From Oscillospiraceae bacterium (GTDB lineage Bacteria > Bacillota > Clostridia > UBA1381 > UBA9506): 64,000 nt of DNA. Each line of letters opens with the position of its first letter. Position 1 is the first letter of the stretch. The stretch lies in NCBI GenBank assembly GCA_015069045.1, contig SVJJ01000001.1, positions 92,621 through 156,620 on the forward strand, read 5' to 3'. A model generated the notes under the pieces. The model made no database searches. It saw nothing but the letters and a program-made list of their open reading frames with translations, and was not told the DNA's origin. This document shows, one piece after another, positions 26,989 through 36,214 of this stretch. A program made the translations under genes and the position numbers.

Positions 26989-27953
26989 TGGAAAAAAAGG
27001 TTTCTGTAATCATACCGGTTTATAATGAGGAAAAGTATATTAACAGGTGTTTAGATTCAGTTGTCAGGCAAACCTATCCCAAATCTTTAACCGAGATTAT
27101 TATTGTTGACGGCGGGTCCACCGACCAAACAAAAAGTTTAATTGCGAACTATGAGTCTTTATTAAACATTCATCTTATTCATAACGCAAAACGAATGGTT
27201 ACCTATGCTTTAAATTTGGGCATAGAAAATGCGACGGGGGATTACATTATCCGCCTGGATGCCCATGCTGAATTTAAAGAGGATTATATAGAAAAATGCG
27301 TTTATTATTTAAATACGACCGATGCTCAAAATGTGGGCGGCATTGCAGAAACAGTTGGGATTGGGAAGTTTGGTGAAATGAATGCAGAAATTCTTTCCTC
27401 TAAATTTGGGGTTGGAAACTCTGCCTTTAGAACCGAAACCAAAAGCGGCTATGTTGATACAGTTCCCTTTGGCGCATTCAGAAAAGAAGTGTTTGACTCT
27501 GTGGGGCTGTTTAATTCTGCACTCCCGCGAAGTGAAGATAACGACATGAACAGCAGAATAAGAGCAATGGGTGGGAAAATTTTTATGGCTGCTGATATTC
27601 GCTTTACTTATTTTTGTCGTGATACAATTGGCGGTCTATTAAATCAAGGCATGAAAAACGGTAATGCATTGTTTTTAACATTGAGAAAAAACCCAAAAGC
27701 TATGAGTGTACGGCACTTTATTCCCTTTTTATTTGTACTTTCGCTAATCGTTATGCCCTATTTGTCGGCACTTTTAGAGCAGTTTTTGTTTGTCTTTATA
27801 GCCGAAATGCTTTTATACGGGTTTTTGGATGTTTATTTTTCCCTTAAAGGAAACAAGCGTAATTTTGTATACAAGCTATGGATGTACCCATTGTTTCATA
27901 TTACATACGGGCTTGGCTCGGTGCTGGGCATGTTCAACATAAAATTGTATTGA
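26985..27953 (+). CDS. Glycosyltransferase family 2, membrane-associated (ExoA-like)
   Basis: A 322-residue GT2 enzyme. The GT-A fold begins VSVIIPVYNEEKYINRCLDS; IIVDGGSTDQT and RLDAHAEF contain the nucleotide- and metal-binding acids. The last 100 residues hold two to three hydrophobic segments, as in ExoA-like transferases that work at the membrane. A ribosome site lies in the preceding gene. The transferred sugar cannot be predicted. Confidence 0.88.
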   Translation: MMEKKVSVIIPVYNEEKYINRCLDSVVRQTYPKSLTEIIIVDGGSTDQTKSLIANYESLLNIHLIHNAKRMVTYALNLGIENATGDYIIRLDAHAEFKEDYIEKCVYYLNTTDAQNVGGIAETVGIGKFGEMNAEILSSKFGVGNSAFRTETKSGYVDTVPFGAFRKEVFDSVGLFNSALPRSEDNDMNSRIRAMGGKIFMAADIRFTYFCRDTIGGLLNQGMKNGNALFLTLRKNPKAMSVRHFIPFLFVLSLIVMPYLSALLEQFLFVFIAEMLLYGFLDVYFSLKGNKRNFVYKLWMYPLFHITYGLGSVLGMFNIKLY

Positions 27954-27995
27954 ACTGTTGTGGCAAAATTCTCTTACTGAAGGAAGGGTGCCAAT

Positions 27996-28412
27996 ATGAA
28001 AAAGTTTAAAATTGGCTATACAACCGGTGTTTTTGATATGTTTCACATTGGGCATTTAAACATATTAAAAAGGGCAAAGGAACAGTGTGAATATTTAATT
28101 GTTGGTGTTTCGACAGATGAGACAGTTGAAAGCTACAAACATAAAACGCCAATTATTAAATTTGAAGAAAGATTTGCCATTGTAGAAGCAATAAAATATG
28201 TGGATAAGGTTGTACCTCAGAAATCCATGAATAAGATGGATGCATATAAAGAGCTTAAGTTTGATGTATTGTTTCACGGAAGTGATTGGAAGGGTAGCGA
28301 AATGTACGATCAAATTGTTAAGGAATTTTCGGAGGTTGGTGTCGAAGTTGTGTTTCTTCCGCATACGGAAGGTATTAGCTCAACCTTAATTCGTGAAAAG
28401 GCGATTAAGTGA
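27996..28412 (+). CDS. Cytidylyltransferase, TagD-like
   Basis: A 138-residue nucleotidyltransferase. GVFDMFHIGHLNILKRA near 10-26 has the HxGH motif, and GISSTLIR near 127-134 is the ISSTxIR motif of glycerol-3-phosphate cytidylyltransferases. It should make CDP-glycerol or a related CDP-alcohol. The LicD gene two genes downstream could use such a donor, so the polymer may be decorated with glycerol phosphate or a similar group. Its stop overlaps the next start (ATGA). Confidence 0.88.
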   Translation: MKKFKIGYTTGVFDMFHIGHLNILKRAKEQCEYLIVGVSTDETVESYKHKTPIIKFEERFAIVEAIKYVDKVVPQKSMNKMDAYKELKFDVLFHGSDWKGSEMYDQIVKEFSEVGVEVVFLPHTEGISSTLIREKAIK

Positions 28413-29599
28413 TGAAAAGAATTGATGATATAAAAGATCTTGATAAAAAGTGTACCGGTTGCATGGGATGTGTAGATGTATGCCCCACCAGATGCATTTC
28501 GCAGATAATCCATAGAGATAGTTTTATGTATTCGACCATTGATACAGCAAGGTGTGTCTCCTGCGGGAAATGCTATTCGGTATGTCCTGTTGAAACACAG
28601 GAAAAGCATCATGAGGAACAACATTTATTTGCCGCATATTCGGCTGACAACCTCACACATAATAGTGGCTCTTCGGGTGGAATGTTTGAATTGCTTGCTC
28701 GTTATTTTCTGAAGCAAAACTATTATGTTTCAGGCGCTACTTTTGACAACACAACATTAAAACACCGCATTATCAGTTCCCGGGAAGATATAAAACCCCT
28801 TTTAAAATCAAAGTATATACAGTCTGATGCGAAGGGAATTTACGCACAGATAAAGGCATTATTACAAAAAGGAGAAAAAGTTTTCTTTTGCGGTACACCA
28901 TGTCAAGTGTCAACACTTATCAATTCAACATCGAAAGATGTGAGAGATAACCTGTTTACAGCTGATATTGTGTGCCACGGTGTTCCCTCTCAGAAGATTT
29001 TTGATGACTATATTAAAACTCTCGAAAAAAAACATAATGGTAAAGTGTCTGGTTTTTCTTTTAGAGTCAAGGATAATCGATATAAACATGCCCATGGATA
29101 TTCGTATCAATTAACAAAAGATGGCAAAACCAAAACGATAAACGGCATATACACCGATTCATCCTTTTATAATGGGTTTAAGAATTATTTGTTTTTTCGT
29201 AACGGATGCTATGATTGTCAGTATACAACAGTTGAGCGCGTATCGGATATTACTCTTGCTGATTTTTGGGGAATCGAGAAGTACGATTTTGATGGGAATG
29301 TTGATGCCGGTGTTTCTATGGTTATTACGAATTCGGAAAAAGGCAGAAATGCTTTTGATGCTATCAGAGAAAAAACCATTAGCAAGGAGTTCCCCATTCA
29401 ATATGGTATTGAGTCAAATCATTGTCTGACACATAGGACCGAAAAACCCCGGCAAAGGGACGCCATTATTGAAGAATTGGCAACCCGTGGGTATGAGCCG
29501 ACGGCAGAGAAATACTTTAAATCCGGATTCATTCATAGAGTGTATTGGCTTATCCCCCAAAAAATGAGAACATTTATCAGAAAGATACGAGGGAATTAG
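28409..29599 (+). CDS. FrhB-like iron-sulfur flavoprotein of polysaccharide loci
   Basis: A 396-residue protein with two ferredoxin sites at the N-terminus (CTGCMGCVDVCP, 15-26, and CVSCGKCYSVCP, about 47-58). An FrhB-type region follows, starting NSGSSGGMFELLARYF, with FCGTPCQVSTLI and TLADFWGIE further on. Relatives are the coenzyme F420 hydrogenase beta family, often found beside pyruvyltransferase and LicD genes in capsule loci, where their reaction is not established. It may reduce or oxidise a sugar intermediate. It overlaps the upstream gene by 4 bases. Confidence 0.82.
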   Translation: MMKRIDDIKDLDKKCTGCMGCVDVCPTRCISQIIHRDSFMYSTIDTARCVSCGKCYSVCPVETQEKHHEEQHLFAAYSADNLTHNSGSSGGMFELLARYFLKQNYYVSGATFDNTTLKHRIISSREDIKPLLKSKYIQSDAKGIYAQIKALLQKGEKVFFCGTPCQVSTLINSTSKDVRDNLFTADIVCHGVPSQKIFDDYIKTLEKKHNGKVSGFSFRVKDNRYKHAHGYSYQLTKDGKTKTINGIYTDSSFYNGFKNYLFFRNGCYDCQYTTVERVSDITLADFWGIEKYDFDGNVDAGVSMVITNSEKGRNAFDAIREKTISKEFPIQYGIESNHCLTHRTEKPRQRDAIIEELATRGYEPTAEKYFKSGFIHRVYWLIPQKMRTFIRKIRGN

Positions 29600-29600
29600 C

Positions 29601-30482
29601 ATGTATGCATATATGAGAAATGATACGCCCGATGAGTGGAAGATTAAGTGTCTTCAGGAAAAAATATTAGAAATTGCCGTTTATGTGGATAAGTTTTGTG
29701 AAGAAAACGGTATACAGTATTGTCTGATGGGTGGTTCTGCTTTAGGTGCTATCCGCCATGGTGGTTTTATTCCGTGGGATGACGATTTAGACTTTTTTAT
29801 GACCCCGGATAACTATGAAAAATTTGTTAAACTTTTTAATGAAAAAGGGGACAAGGATAAGTTTTTTCTTGAACCATTTGGGCATTTTGATCATATGGTT
29901 ACCCTTGGAAAGGTTCGGGCTAAAAATACAACTTACATAGAAGAAAGTTTGGTTGACTATCGGATTTCACACAATGTTTATTTAGACATCTTTATATTAC
30001 ATGCTTGCCCGGATAATAAGGTGAAACGAATGCATCAATATTTGTGGGCAAAATATGTGGTAGCCAAAGCACAATCCGTTCGGGATTTATCAAGATACGG
30101 ATTTGCATTAAAGACGGCATTGGGTATTCTTAAATGCTTTCCCCGGCTATTTCTTGTTAAACACGGCTTAAAACAGGTTTATAAATACAGGCATACAAAA
30201 TCCTCCTTATATTGTAATTATCTTGGCAAAGCAAAATATAAGAGAGGTACCTATAAACGGGAGTGGTTTGAAACAACAAAACGTGTTCCATTTGAAAATG
30301 TAACCTTACATGTACCGATTGGGGTAGAAGAATTTCTGAGTGAGAGATTTGGAGATTATATAAAAATTCCGGATATTGAACAGATTCGCAGAGAACAACA
30401 CGCAAGCATATGGGATACGGAAAAGGACTATCAGGAGTACATGCAAACTGTGCCGACATTACCGGCAAAATATGTGTTATAA
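29601..30482 (+). CDS. LicD-family phosphotransferase
   Basis: A 293-residue LicD-type protein. GGSALGAIRHGGFIPWDDD near 44-62 contains the paired acids of the nucleotidyltransferase fold. LicD proteins transfer phosphocholine or related phospho-alcohols from a CDP donor to a glycan. No choline kinase or LicC is seen. The TagD-like enzyme at 27996 could provide CDP-glycerol, making glycerol phosphate a plausible group. The start at 29601 follows GAGGG; a later ATG at 29613 is possible. Confidence 0.88.
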   Translation: MYAYMRNDTPDEWKIKCLQEKILEIAVYVDKFCEENGIQYCLMGGSALGAIRHGGFIPWDDDLDFFMTPDNYEKFVKLFNEKGDKDKFFLEPFGHFDHMVTLGKVRAKNTTYIEESLVDYRISHNVYLDIFILHACPDNKVKRMHQYLWAKYVVAKAQSVRDLSRYGFALKTALGILKCFPRLFLVKHGLKQVYKYRHTKSSLYCNYLGKAKYKRGTYKREWFETTKRVPFENVTLHVPIGVEEFLSERFGDYIKIPDIEQIRREQHASIWDTEKDYQEYMQTVPTLPAKYVL

Positions 30483-30493
30483 AGGAAAATGAT

Positions 30494-31285
30494 ATGAGCA
30501 TAGTTCAAGTTTTGGTGGCTTGTATGCATCAGCAAGATGATTCCCTGTATAGGGAGATGAATTTACAAACAGATGCTATACTTGCCAACCAGTGTGATGA
30601 GTATTCGTATAAAGTTTATACTGAGCCTGACGGGAATAAGGTTGAATTGATTTCTTCAGCCGACAGAGGGGTTGGCAAGAACCGCAATAAAGCACTTATG
30701 AACGCAACAGGCAAATTTTTAATGTCTTCTGACCAAGATATGATCTATGTGGATGGTTACGAAAATATTATTGTGGATGCTTTTAAAAAGTGTCCCAAAG
30801 CGGACATTATCGTTTTTAATTTAGAATACTTGAACAGATTTACACCTGCCCGTAAAGAAGACGGCAGATTTAAAAAAGTTCACTTGTGGAATTGCATGCG
30901 GTATGGCACAGCACGGGTTGCTATGAGAAAAAGCGCAATTGACAAGGCCTGTTTGTCTTTTTCCACATTGTATGGTGGCGGTGCCACATATAGCTCGGGT
31001 GAAGATTCCTTGTTTATTCGTGATGCCTTTCGTAAAGGGCTTAAGATGTATGCTTCCCCCATTGTTATAGCCAAAGTAAAGCAAGAGACGTCATCCTGGT
31101 TTAGCGGATATAACGACAAATACTTTATTGATAAAGGCATTTTAATTGCCAATGCCTTTCCAAAAATGAAAAGTCTGTTGGTATATTATTTTGCATTAGG
31201 TATGAGAAACATCAGCAAAGAGTACAGCTTTGTAACAATATGTAAACTCATGAAACAAGGGTTTAAAGAATTTAAAAATATTTAG
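30494..31285 (+). CDS. Glycosyltransferase, GT2-like
   Basis: A 263-residue protein with a GT-A fold. IVQVLVACMHQQDDSLY begins the fold, SADRGVGKNRNKALMNATG marks the nucleotide-binding helix, and SSDQDMIYVDGYE carries the DxD-like acids. GEDSLFIRDAFRKG fits the C-terminal part of GT2 enzymes. The start at 30494 has AAAGGAAAA upstream. The specific sugar is unknown. Confidence 0.78.
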   Translation: MSIVQVLVACMHQQDDSLYREMNLQTDAILANQCDEYSYKVYTEPDGNKVELISSADRGVGKNRNKALMNATGKFLMSSDQDMIYVDGYENIIVDAFKKCPKADIIVFNLEYLNRFTPARKEDGRFKKVHLWNCMRYGTARVAMRKSAIDKACLSFSTLYGGGATYSSGEDSLFIRDAFRKGLKMYASPIVIAKVKQETSSWFSGYNDKYFIDKGILIANAFPKMKSLLVYYFALGMRNISKEYSFVTICKLMKQGFKEFKNI

Positions 31286-31297
31286 AGGAGACGCGAT

Positions 31298-32170
31298 ATG
31301 CAAAAGCTGATTGTTACAGCCGATGATTATGGCATGTGTGATGTTGTTGATAAAGCAATCGATGCAGGCATAGCAAATGGCATCATCACAACAACAAATG
31401 TCATGCTGAATATGGAAACATTACACAATGCGGCGGATTTGCGAGAACGCTATCCTCATATTTCCGTTGGTATACATTGGAATGTAACCACAGGAAAGCC
31501 AATCTCTAAACCCGAACAAATACCAACACTTGTTGATGATAAAGGAATGTTTTGGCCTATTGACGTATTCAAGAAGAAATATAGCAAAGGAAAGATTTCG
31601 CCGGCTGACCTTGAAAAAGAACTGGAAGCGCAGTATGCATTATTTGAGAAAAGTTGTGGCAAGGCTGATTATTGGAATACCCACGAAAACTCATCACTGC
31701 ATACGAAATCTTTTAAGGTTTTTGAAAAGGTTGCAAAAAAACACAATATTATGGCAACAAGAACTTTTCAACGGGTGTACTTTGATAAGTTTGGGCTTAG
31801 CATAAAAACCGAAGCACGGGAATTTTTAGTAAAGAACTTTTTTCAACTTTGGTTTCAAAAGATTAGGAAAACTTTTGTGATGCCAACGGCCCGTATTGTG
31901 AGTTTTGACAGGCTTAGCAAAACGGAAGGTGATGTTTTATTAAAAGCCATTAAAAAGGATGGAAGGGATTTTATCGAGGTGGTGTTTCATCCGGCGACTA
32001 TTGCGGATAGTCCGTATTTTGGCAATATTTCAACCGAAAGAGTAAAAGAATATCAGTTTGTATCTTCCCAATTAGTATATCAAAAATACAAAGAAAATGA
32101 CATTGAATTTGTAACATATAAAGATATATCAATGAGCAATTGCGCTAAGAAATGTTGGGGGAAAGCATGA
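31298..32170 (+). CDS. ChbG/HpnK (YdjC) family carbohydrate deacetylase
   Basis: A 290-residue YdjC-fold protein. VTADDYGMCDVVDKAI near 5-20 holds the metal-binding acids, VGIHWNVTTGKPIS near 58-71 the histidine, and HENSSLHTKSF and EVVFHPATI further ligands. Family members remove N- or O-acetyl groups from sugar chains or lipid-linked sugars. In this locus it could deacetylate a GlcNAc or GalNAc residue during repeat-unit assembly. GAGGAG precedes the start. Confidence 0.88.
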   Translation: MQKLIVTADDYGMCDVVDKAIDAGIANGIITTTNVMLNMETLHNAADLRERYPHISVGIHWNVTTGKPISKPEQIPTLVDDKGMFWPIDVFKKKYSKGKISPADLEKELEAQYALFEKSCGKADYWNTHENSSLHTKSFKVFEKVAKKHNIMATRTFQRVYFDKFGLSIKTEAREFLVKNFFQLWFQKIRKTFVMPTARIVSFDRLSKTEGDVLLKAIKKDGRDFIEVVFHPATIADSPYFGNISTERVKEYQFVSSQLVYQKYKENDIEFVTYKDISMSNCAKKCWGKA

Positions 32171-33336
32171 ATATTTGTATTTTGAAAGAATCATTGAATA
32201 TTGGTGGTACAGAGCGGAGTGCTGCCAACATATCAAAAATTTTGCATAAAAATCATAATGTGTTTATGGCGCTATATGATGGCAGAGATGTAAAATATGC
32301 TTATGGTGGTAAGTTAGTTGATTTTAAGTTACCCCCCAAACATTCCATACAAGGAAAAATAATTAATACTTTTTATAGAGATGTGAAGCTACGGTGTTTA
32401 ATTAAAAAAAATAAAATTGATATTTTATATACTTTTACAGGTATTGGAAATCGACAAACTCATTATAAATACGACACAATAAAAATTATCTCTGCCAGGG
32501 ATTTTGGAGGCATGGCAGAAAAGTTTGACCTTTATTATCATGCTTTAAAGAATTCCTCCGCAATGATTTGTAATTCAGAATATACAAAGCAGTTCTTTTT
32601 GTCCAAATATCCGGAACAGGCAGACAAAGTGCATGCCTTGTACAATTATATAGATATTTCAGAAATAAAAAAACTATCAGAAGCAGATGTTGAATCACCA
32701 TTTCTTATGTTCCTCAATCAACATATACATTCGGTTGTATCTGTGGGACGCTTTTGCAAGGAAAAGGGATTTGAACATTTAATAGAATCCGTTGCTAAAG
32801 CAAGAGAAACGGATAAGGATATTGGTCTTGTTCTGGTGGGCGATGGAGAATACAAACAAAAATACTTGGACGCAATTGATCGTCTTGAACTGCAGGGCCA
32901 TGTGTATTTTACGGGATTTCAACAAAACCCCTATCCGTATATGCAATTGTGTAAACTGTTCGTTTTATCATCCCTAAGTGAAGGATTCCCGAATGTTCTA
33001 GCCGAAGCGATGGCGCTTGGTTTGCCGGTCATAGCTACAAATTGCTACTCCGGGCCTGCGGAAATCTTAAGAAAAGATGCCGATTATTTTGCTGTGCAAG
33101 ACCAATATGCGGTATGTGATTATGGGATTATTTCTCCTGCCTTTAACGAATCTAATCATGAAAATGCGGTCCAACAATTGACGGCATCTATTAATCTAAT
33201 GTTGTCAGACGATGCACTTTATAATCAATATAGCGCGTTGTCATTAGAAAGGTCAAATGCTTTTTCTGAAGAAACAATGAGTAAGAAACTATATGAAATT
33301 TTTTCTACGCTACAAGATAGGAGAAAACAATTATGA
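32167..33336 (+). CDS. Glycosyltransferase family 4
   Basis: A 389-residue GT-B enzyme. The N-terminal MNICILKESLNIGGTERSA is typical of GT4. The C-terminal half has VSVGRFCKEKGFEHLIES, the nucleotide-sugar site SLSEGFPNVLAEAMALG with the EX7E glutamates, and ATNCYSGPAEIL. Its start lies in an ATGA overlap with the upstream stop; GGGGGAAAG is the ribosome site. It should be a cytoplasmic retaining transferase with unknown donor. Confidence 0.92.
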   Translation: MNICILKESLNIGGTERSAANISKILHKNHNVFMALYDGRDVKYAYGGKLVDFKLPPKHSIQGKIINTFYRDVKLRCLIKKNKIDILYTFTGIGNRQTHYKYDTIKIISARDFGGMAEKFDLYYHALKNSSAMICNSEYTKQFFLSKYPEQADKVHALYNYIDISEIKKLSEADVESPFLMFLNQHIHSVVSVGRFCKEKGFEHLIESVAKARETDKDIGLVLVGDGEYKQKYLDAIDRLELQGHVYFTGFQQNPYPYMQLCKLFVLSSLSEGFPNVLAEAMALGLPVIATNCYSGPAEILRKDADYFAVQDQYAVCDYGIISPAFNESNHENAVQQLTASINLMLSDDALYNQYSALSLERSNAFSEETMSKKLYEIFSTLQDRRKQL

Positions 33337-33914
33337 TTAAAGACAAACAGGACCTAAGATATTACCTTGAGTGCGACAGACTTGCGTTAGGGAAAAAATC
33401 GAAAGGACCTTCTCTTTTTGGTGATGAGGTGTGGAAATTTCAAATTTGTATGAGAAAATTAGCATACTATAGTCAGAAAGGGAGCGTACGGAAGTGGTGT
33501 TATCGTTTTAAATATCACAAATTATCTATTAAATTGGGATTTTCAATCCCCCATAATGTTATTGGTCCGGGCCTTGCAATTGTTCATTACGGAACAATTA
33601 TTATTTCTCAGGGGAGCACAATAGGTAAAAACTGCAGAATACATGCTGGCGTTAATATTGGTGCCAATGCAGGAGAGGAAAAAGCGGCAACTATCGAAGA
33701 TAATGTTTACATTGGACCGGGGGCAAAAATTATTGGTGCGGTTAGAATTGGAGAAAATGCAGTAATCGGTGCGAATGCTGTTGTTACAAAAGATGTACCA
33801 GCTGGCGTAACAGTTGGCGGTGTTCCGGCTAGCGTAATCAGCCAGAATGATTCAGAGAAACATTTAATAAAAGCAACTGAGATTATTGCTGCCGGAGGAG
33901 ACGAAAATGAATAA
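33333..33914 (+). CDS. Serine-acetyltransferase-like hexapeptide acyltransferase
   Basis: A 193-residue left-handed beta-helix protein with CysE-like repeats: IGPGLAIVHYGTIIIS, GKNCRIHAGVNIGANAG, IGENAVIGANAVVTKDVPAG. CysE makes O-acetylserine, but in polysaccharide loci this family mostly O-acetylates sugars or adds acetylated side groups. No cysteine synthesis gene is near. It overlaps the previous gene by 4 and the next by 8 bases. Confidence 0.85.
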   Translation: MIKDKQDLRYYLECDRLALGKKSKGPSLFGDEVWKFQICMRKLAYYSQKGSVRKWCYRFKYHKLSIKLGFSIPHNVIGPGLAIVHYGTIIISQGSTIGKNCRIHAGVNIGANAGEEKAATIEDNVYIGPGAKIIGAVRIGENAVIGANAVVTKDVPAGVTVGGVPASVISQNDSEKHLIKATEIIAAGGDENE

Positions 33915-35223
33915 GTTGTATGAAAAAATTGTATCGAAGCAGGCATCCATTTCCCTTGTAGGGCTTGGATATGTAGGTATGCCTATTGCAATTGAATTTG
34001 CAAAACGAGGTGTAGATGTTATAGGGTTTGACATTAATAAAGAGAAAATTGAAACCTATAAATCCGGTATTGATCCTACCCATGAAGTAGGAGATGATAC
34101 CATAAAGAATAGCACGGTACACTTTACATCAGATGAAGCAGATTTAAAAAAAGCCAAATTCCATATTGTTGCTGTTCCCACACCCGTCAATGATGACCAT
34201 ACGCCGGATCTCACACCGGTTGAGGGAGCCTCCCATGTTTTAGGAAGAAATCTTACCGTAGGTTCGGTCGTTGTGTTTGAATCAACTGTATATCCCGGTG
34301 TTACCGAGGATGTTTGTGTTCCAATTCTTGAACAAGAATCTGGTTTGAAGTGTGGCGTGGATTTCAAAATTGGATACTCACCGGAACGTATCAACCCCGG
34401 TGATAAGGTACATCGATTAAACACCATTACAAAAATTGTTTCCGGTATGGACGAAGAAACGCTTGACTGTGTGGCAAAGGTTTATGAAATTGTTGTGGAT
34501 GCAGGCGTTCACCGTGCGGAGTCCATTAAGGTTGCAGAGGCGGCTAAAGTAATTGAAAATAGCCAGCGTGACATCAATATTGCATTTATGAATGAGCTTT
34601 CCATTATATTTAATAAAATGGGAATTGACACAAAGTCTGTACTTGAGGCAGCCGGAACTAAGTGGAACTTTCTCAAATTTTCTCCCGGTCTTGTAGGTGG
34701 TCATTGTATTGGCGTTGATCCCTACTATCTTACATATAAGGCAGAAATGATGGGGTATCATTCACAGATAATTTTATCCGGCAGACGTATCAATGATGGT
34801 ATGGGTGCTTATGTTGCAGAAAATTGTGTAAAGAATTTGATTGCAGCTGATAAGTCGGTAAAAAATGCTCTGGTTGCTATTCTTGGTTTCACATTTAAGG
34901 AAAATTGTCCTGATACAAGAAACTCTAAAATTTTTGACATTGTGAAAGAACTTCGGGAGTATGGTATTGAGCCTGCCATTGCAGACCCTGTTGCAGACTC
35001 TGACGAAGCAGAAAGATTATACGGAATTAAGTTCTGTGATATGTCTGATGTGAGCAATATGGATGCCATTATTCTTGCTGTTGCTCACGATGAGTTTTCT
35101 GAATTATCCATAAGGGAAATGAATGCTATGTTTGGTGCGGGCCAAAAGGTTTTGCTGGATCTTAAGGGATTATTCAATCGTAAGGAATACGAAAATGCAG
35201 GTTATCGTTATTGGAGATTGTAA
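33907..35223 (+). CDS. UDP-sugar 6-dehydrogenase, TviB/WbpO type
   Basis: A 438-residue NAD-dependent nucleotide-sugar dehydrogenase that turns a C6 alcohol into a uronic acid. VGLGYVGMPIAIEFAKRG near 15-32 is the Rossmann start, and the catalytic cysteine is in GGHCIGVDPYYLTYKAEMMG. The latter stretch matches the TviB/WbpO subgroup that acts on UDP-GlcNAc or UDP-GalNAc. The next gene is TviC/WbpP-like, the same pair as in Vi antigen synthesis, so UDP-GalNAcA is the likely product. The start at 33907 follows GGAGGAG. Confidence 0.9.
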   Translation: MNKLYEKIVSKQASISLVGLGYVGMPIAIEFAKRGVDVIGFDINKEKIETYKSGIDPTHEVGDDTIKNSTVHFTSDEADLKKAKFHIVAVPTPVNDDHTPDLTPVEGASHVLGRNLTVGSVVVFESTVYPGVTEDVCVPILEQESGLKCGVDFKIGYSPERINPGDKVHRLNTITKIVSGMDEETLDCVAKVYEIVVDAGVHRAESIKVAEAAKVIENSQRDINIAFMNELSIIFNKMGIDTKSVLEAAGTKWNFLKFSPGLVGGHCIGVDPYYLTYKAEMMGYHSQIILSGRRINDGMGAYVAENCVKNLIAADKSVKNALVAILGFTFKENCPDTRNSKIFDIVKELREYGIEPAIADPVADSDEAERLYGIKFCDMSDVSNMDAIILAVAHDEFSELSIREMNAMFGAGQKVLLDLKGLFNRKEYENAGYRYWRL

Positions 35224-35239
35224 TTAGTTGGGGGTCATT

Positions 35240-36214
35240 ATGGGATATCAGAATATTAGCTTTCCCGAAAACAGTTTGTTCCTTGTCACCGGTGGTGCCG
35301 GGTTTATAGGTTCCAATCTGTGCGAGGCAATTTTGAAGTTGGGTTACAAGGTACGTTGTTTAGATGATTTATCCACGGGAAAGCAAAAAAATGTAGACAT
35401 GTTTATGTCTAACGAAAATTACCAATTTGTTAAAGGTGATATTAAGGATTTAAATACTTGCTTGTCGGCTTGCGAGGGTGTAGATTATGTGTTGCATCAA
35501 GCAGCTTGGGGCAGCGTTCCTCGCTCCATTGAAATGCCGTTGTTTTATTGTGCAAACAACATTCAGGGCACTTTAAACATGCTGGAAGCCGCACGGCAAA
35601 AGGGTGTTAAAAAATTTGTTTATGCATCCAGTTCATCGGTCTATGGTGATGAGCCTAATCTTCCTAAAACTGAGGGGCGTGAGGGTAATTTGTTGTCACC
35701 GTATGCTTTGACGAAACAATGTGACGAGGAGTGGGCCAAGCAATATACCATGCATTATGGCCTCGATACATACGGACTTCGCTATTTTAATGTTTTTGGC
35801 CGCAGGCAGGACCCCGATGGGGCATATGCAGCAGTGATTCCCAAGTTCATTAAAATGCTATTACAGAATGAGCAACCCACCATCAATGGGGATGGCAAAC
35901 AAAGCAGGGATTTTACTTACATTGAAAATGTTATTGAAGCCAATCTTAAGGCATGTCTTGCACCTCACGAGGTTGCAGGCGAGGCATTTAATATTGCCTA
36001 TGGCGGTCGCGAATATTTAATTGATATTTATTATTCCCTTACCGATGCTCTTGGTAAGGATATTGAACCATTATTCGGCCCTGACAGAAAGGGCGATATT
36101 AAACATAGCAATGCAGATATTTCAAAAGCCAGTAGGCTCTTAGGATATAGTCCGGAATATGATTTTGTTTCCGGTTTAAATGAGGCAATTGAATGGTATA
36201 AGGAGAATTTATAA
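35240..36214 (+). CDS. UDP-N-acetylhexosamine(uronate) 4-epimerase, TviC/WbpP type
   Basis: A 324-residue extended SDR enzyme. [19 protein letters not shown] near 16-34 binds NAD, and the catalytic triad includes SSSSVYGDE and YALTKQCDEEW (YxxxK). HQAAWGSVPRSIEMP near 90 is typical of the WbpP/TviC group. It should interconvert gluco- and galacto-configured UDP-HexNAc or HexNAcA, working with the dehydrogenase upstream. The start at 35240 follows GGGGGTC. Confidence 0.9.
   Translation: MGYQNISFPENSLFLVTGGAGFIGSNLCEAILKLGYKVRCLDDLSTGKQKNVDMFMSNENYQFVKGDIKDLNTCLSACEGVDYVLHQAAWGSVPRSIEMPLFYCANNIQGTLNMLEAARQKGVKKFVYASSSSVYGDEPNLPKTEGREGNLLSPYALTKQCDEEWAKQYTMHYGLDTYGLRYFNVFGRRQDPDGAYAAVIPKFIKMLLQNEQPTINGDGKQSRDFTYIENVIEANLKACLAPHEVAGEAFNIAYGGREYLIDIYYSLTDALGKDIEPLFGPDRKGDIKHSNADISKASRLLGYSPEYDFVSGLNEAIEWYKENL

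Noticed and set aside
33333..33914. Serine acetyltransferase for cysteine synthesis (cysE)
   Set aside because: The repeats are CysE-like, but the gene is embedded with overlaps in a polysaccharide operon and no cysteine synthase is near.
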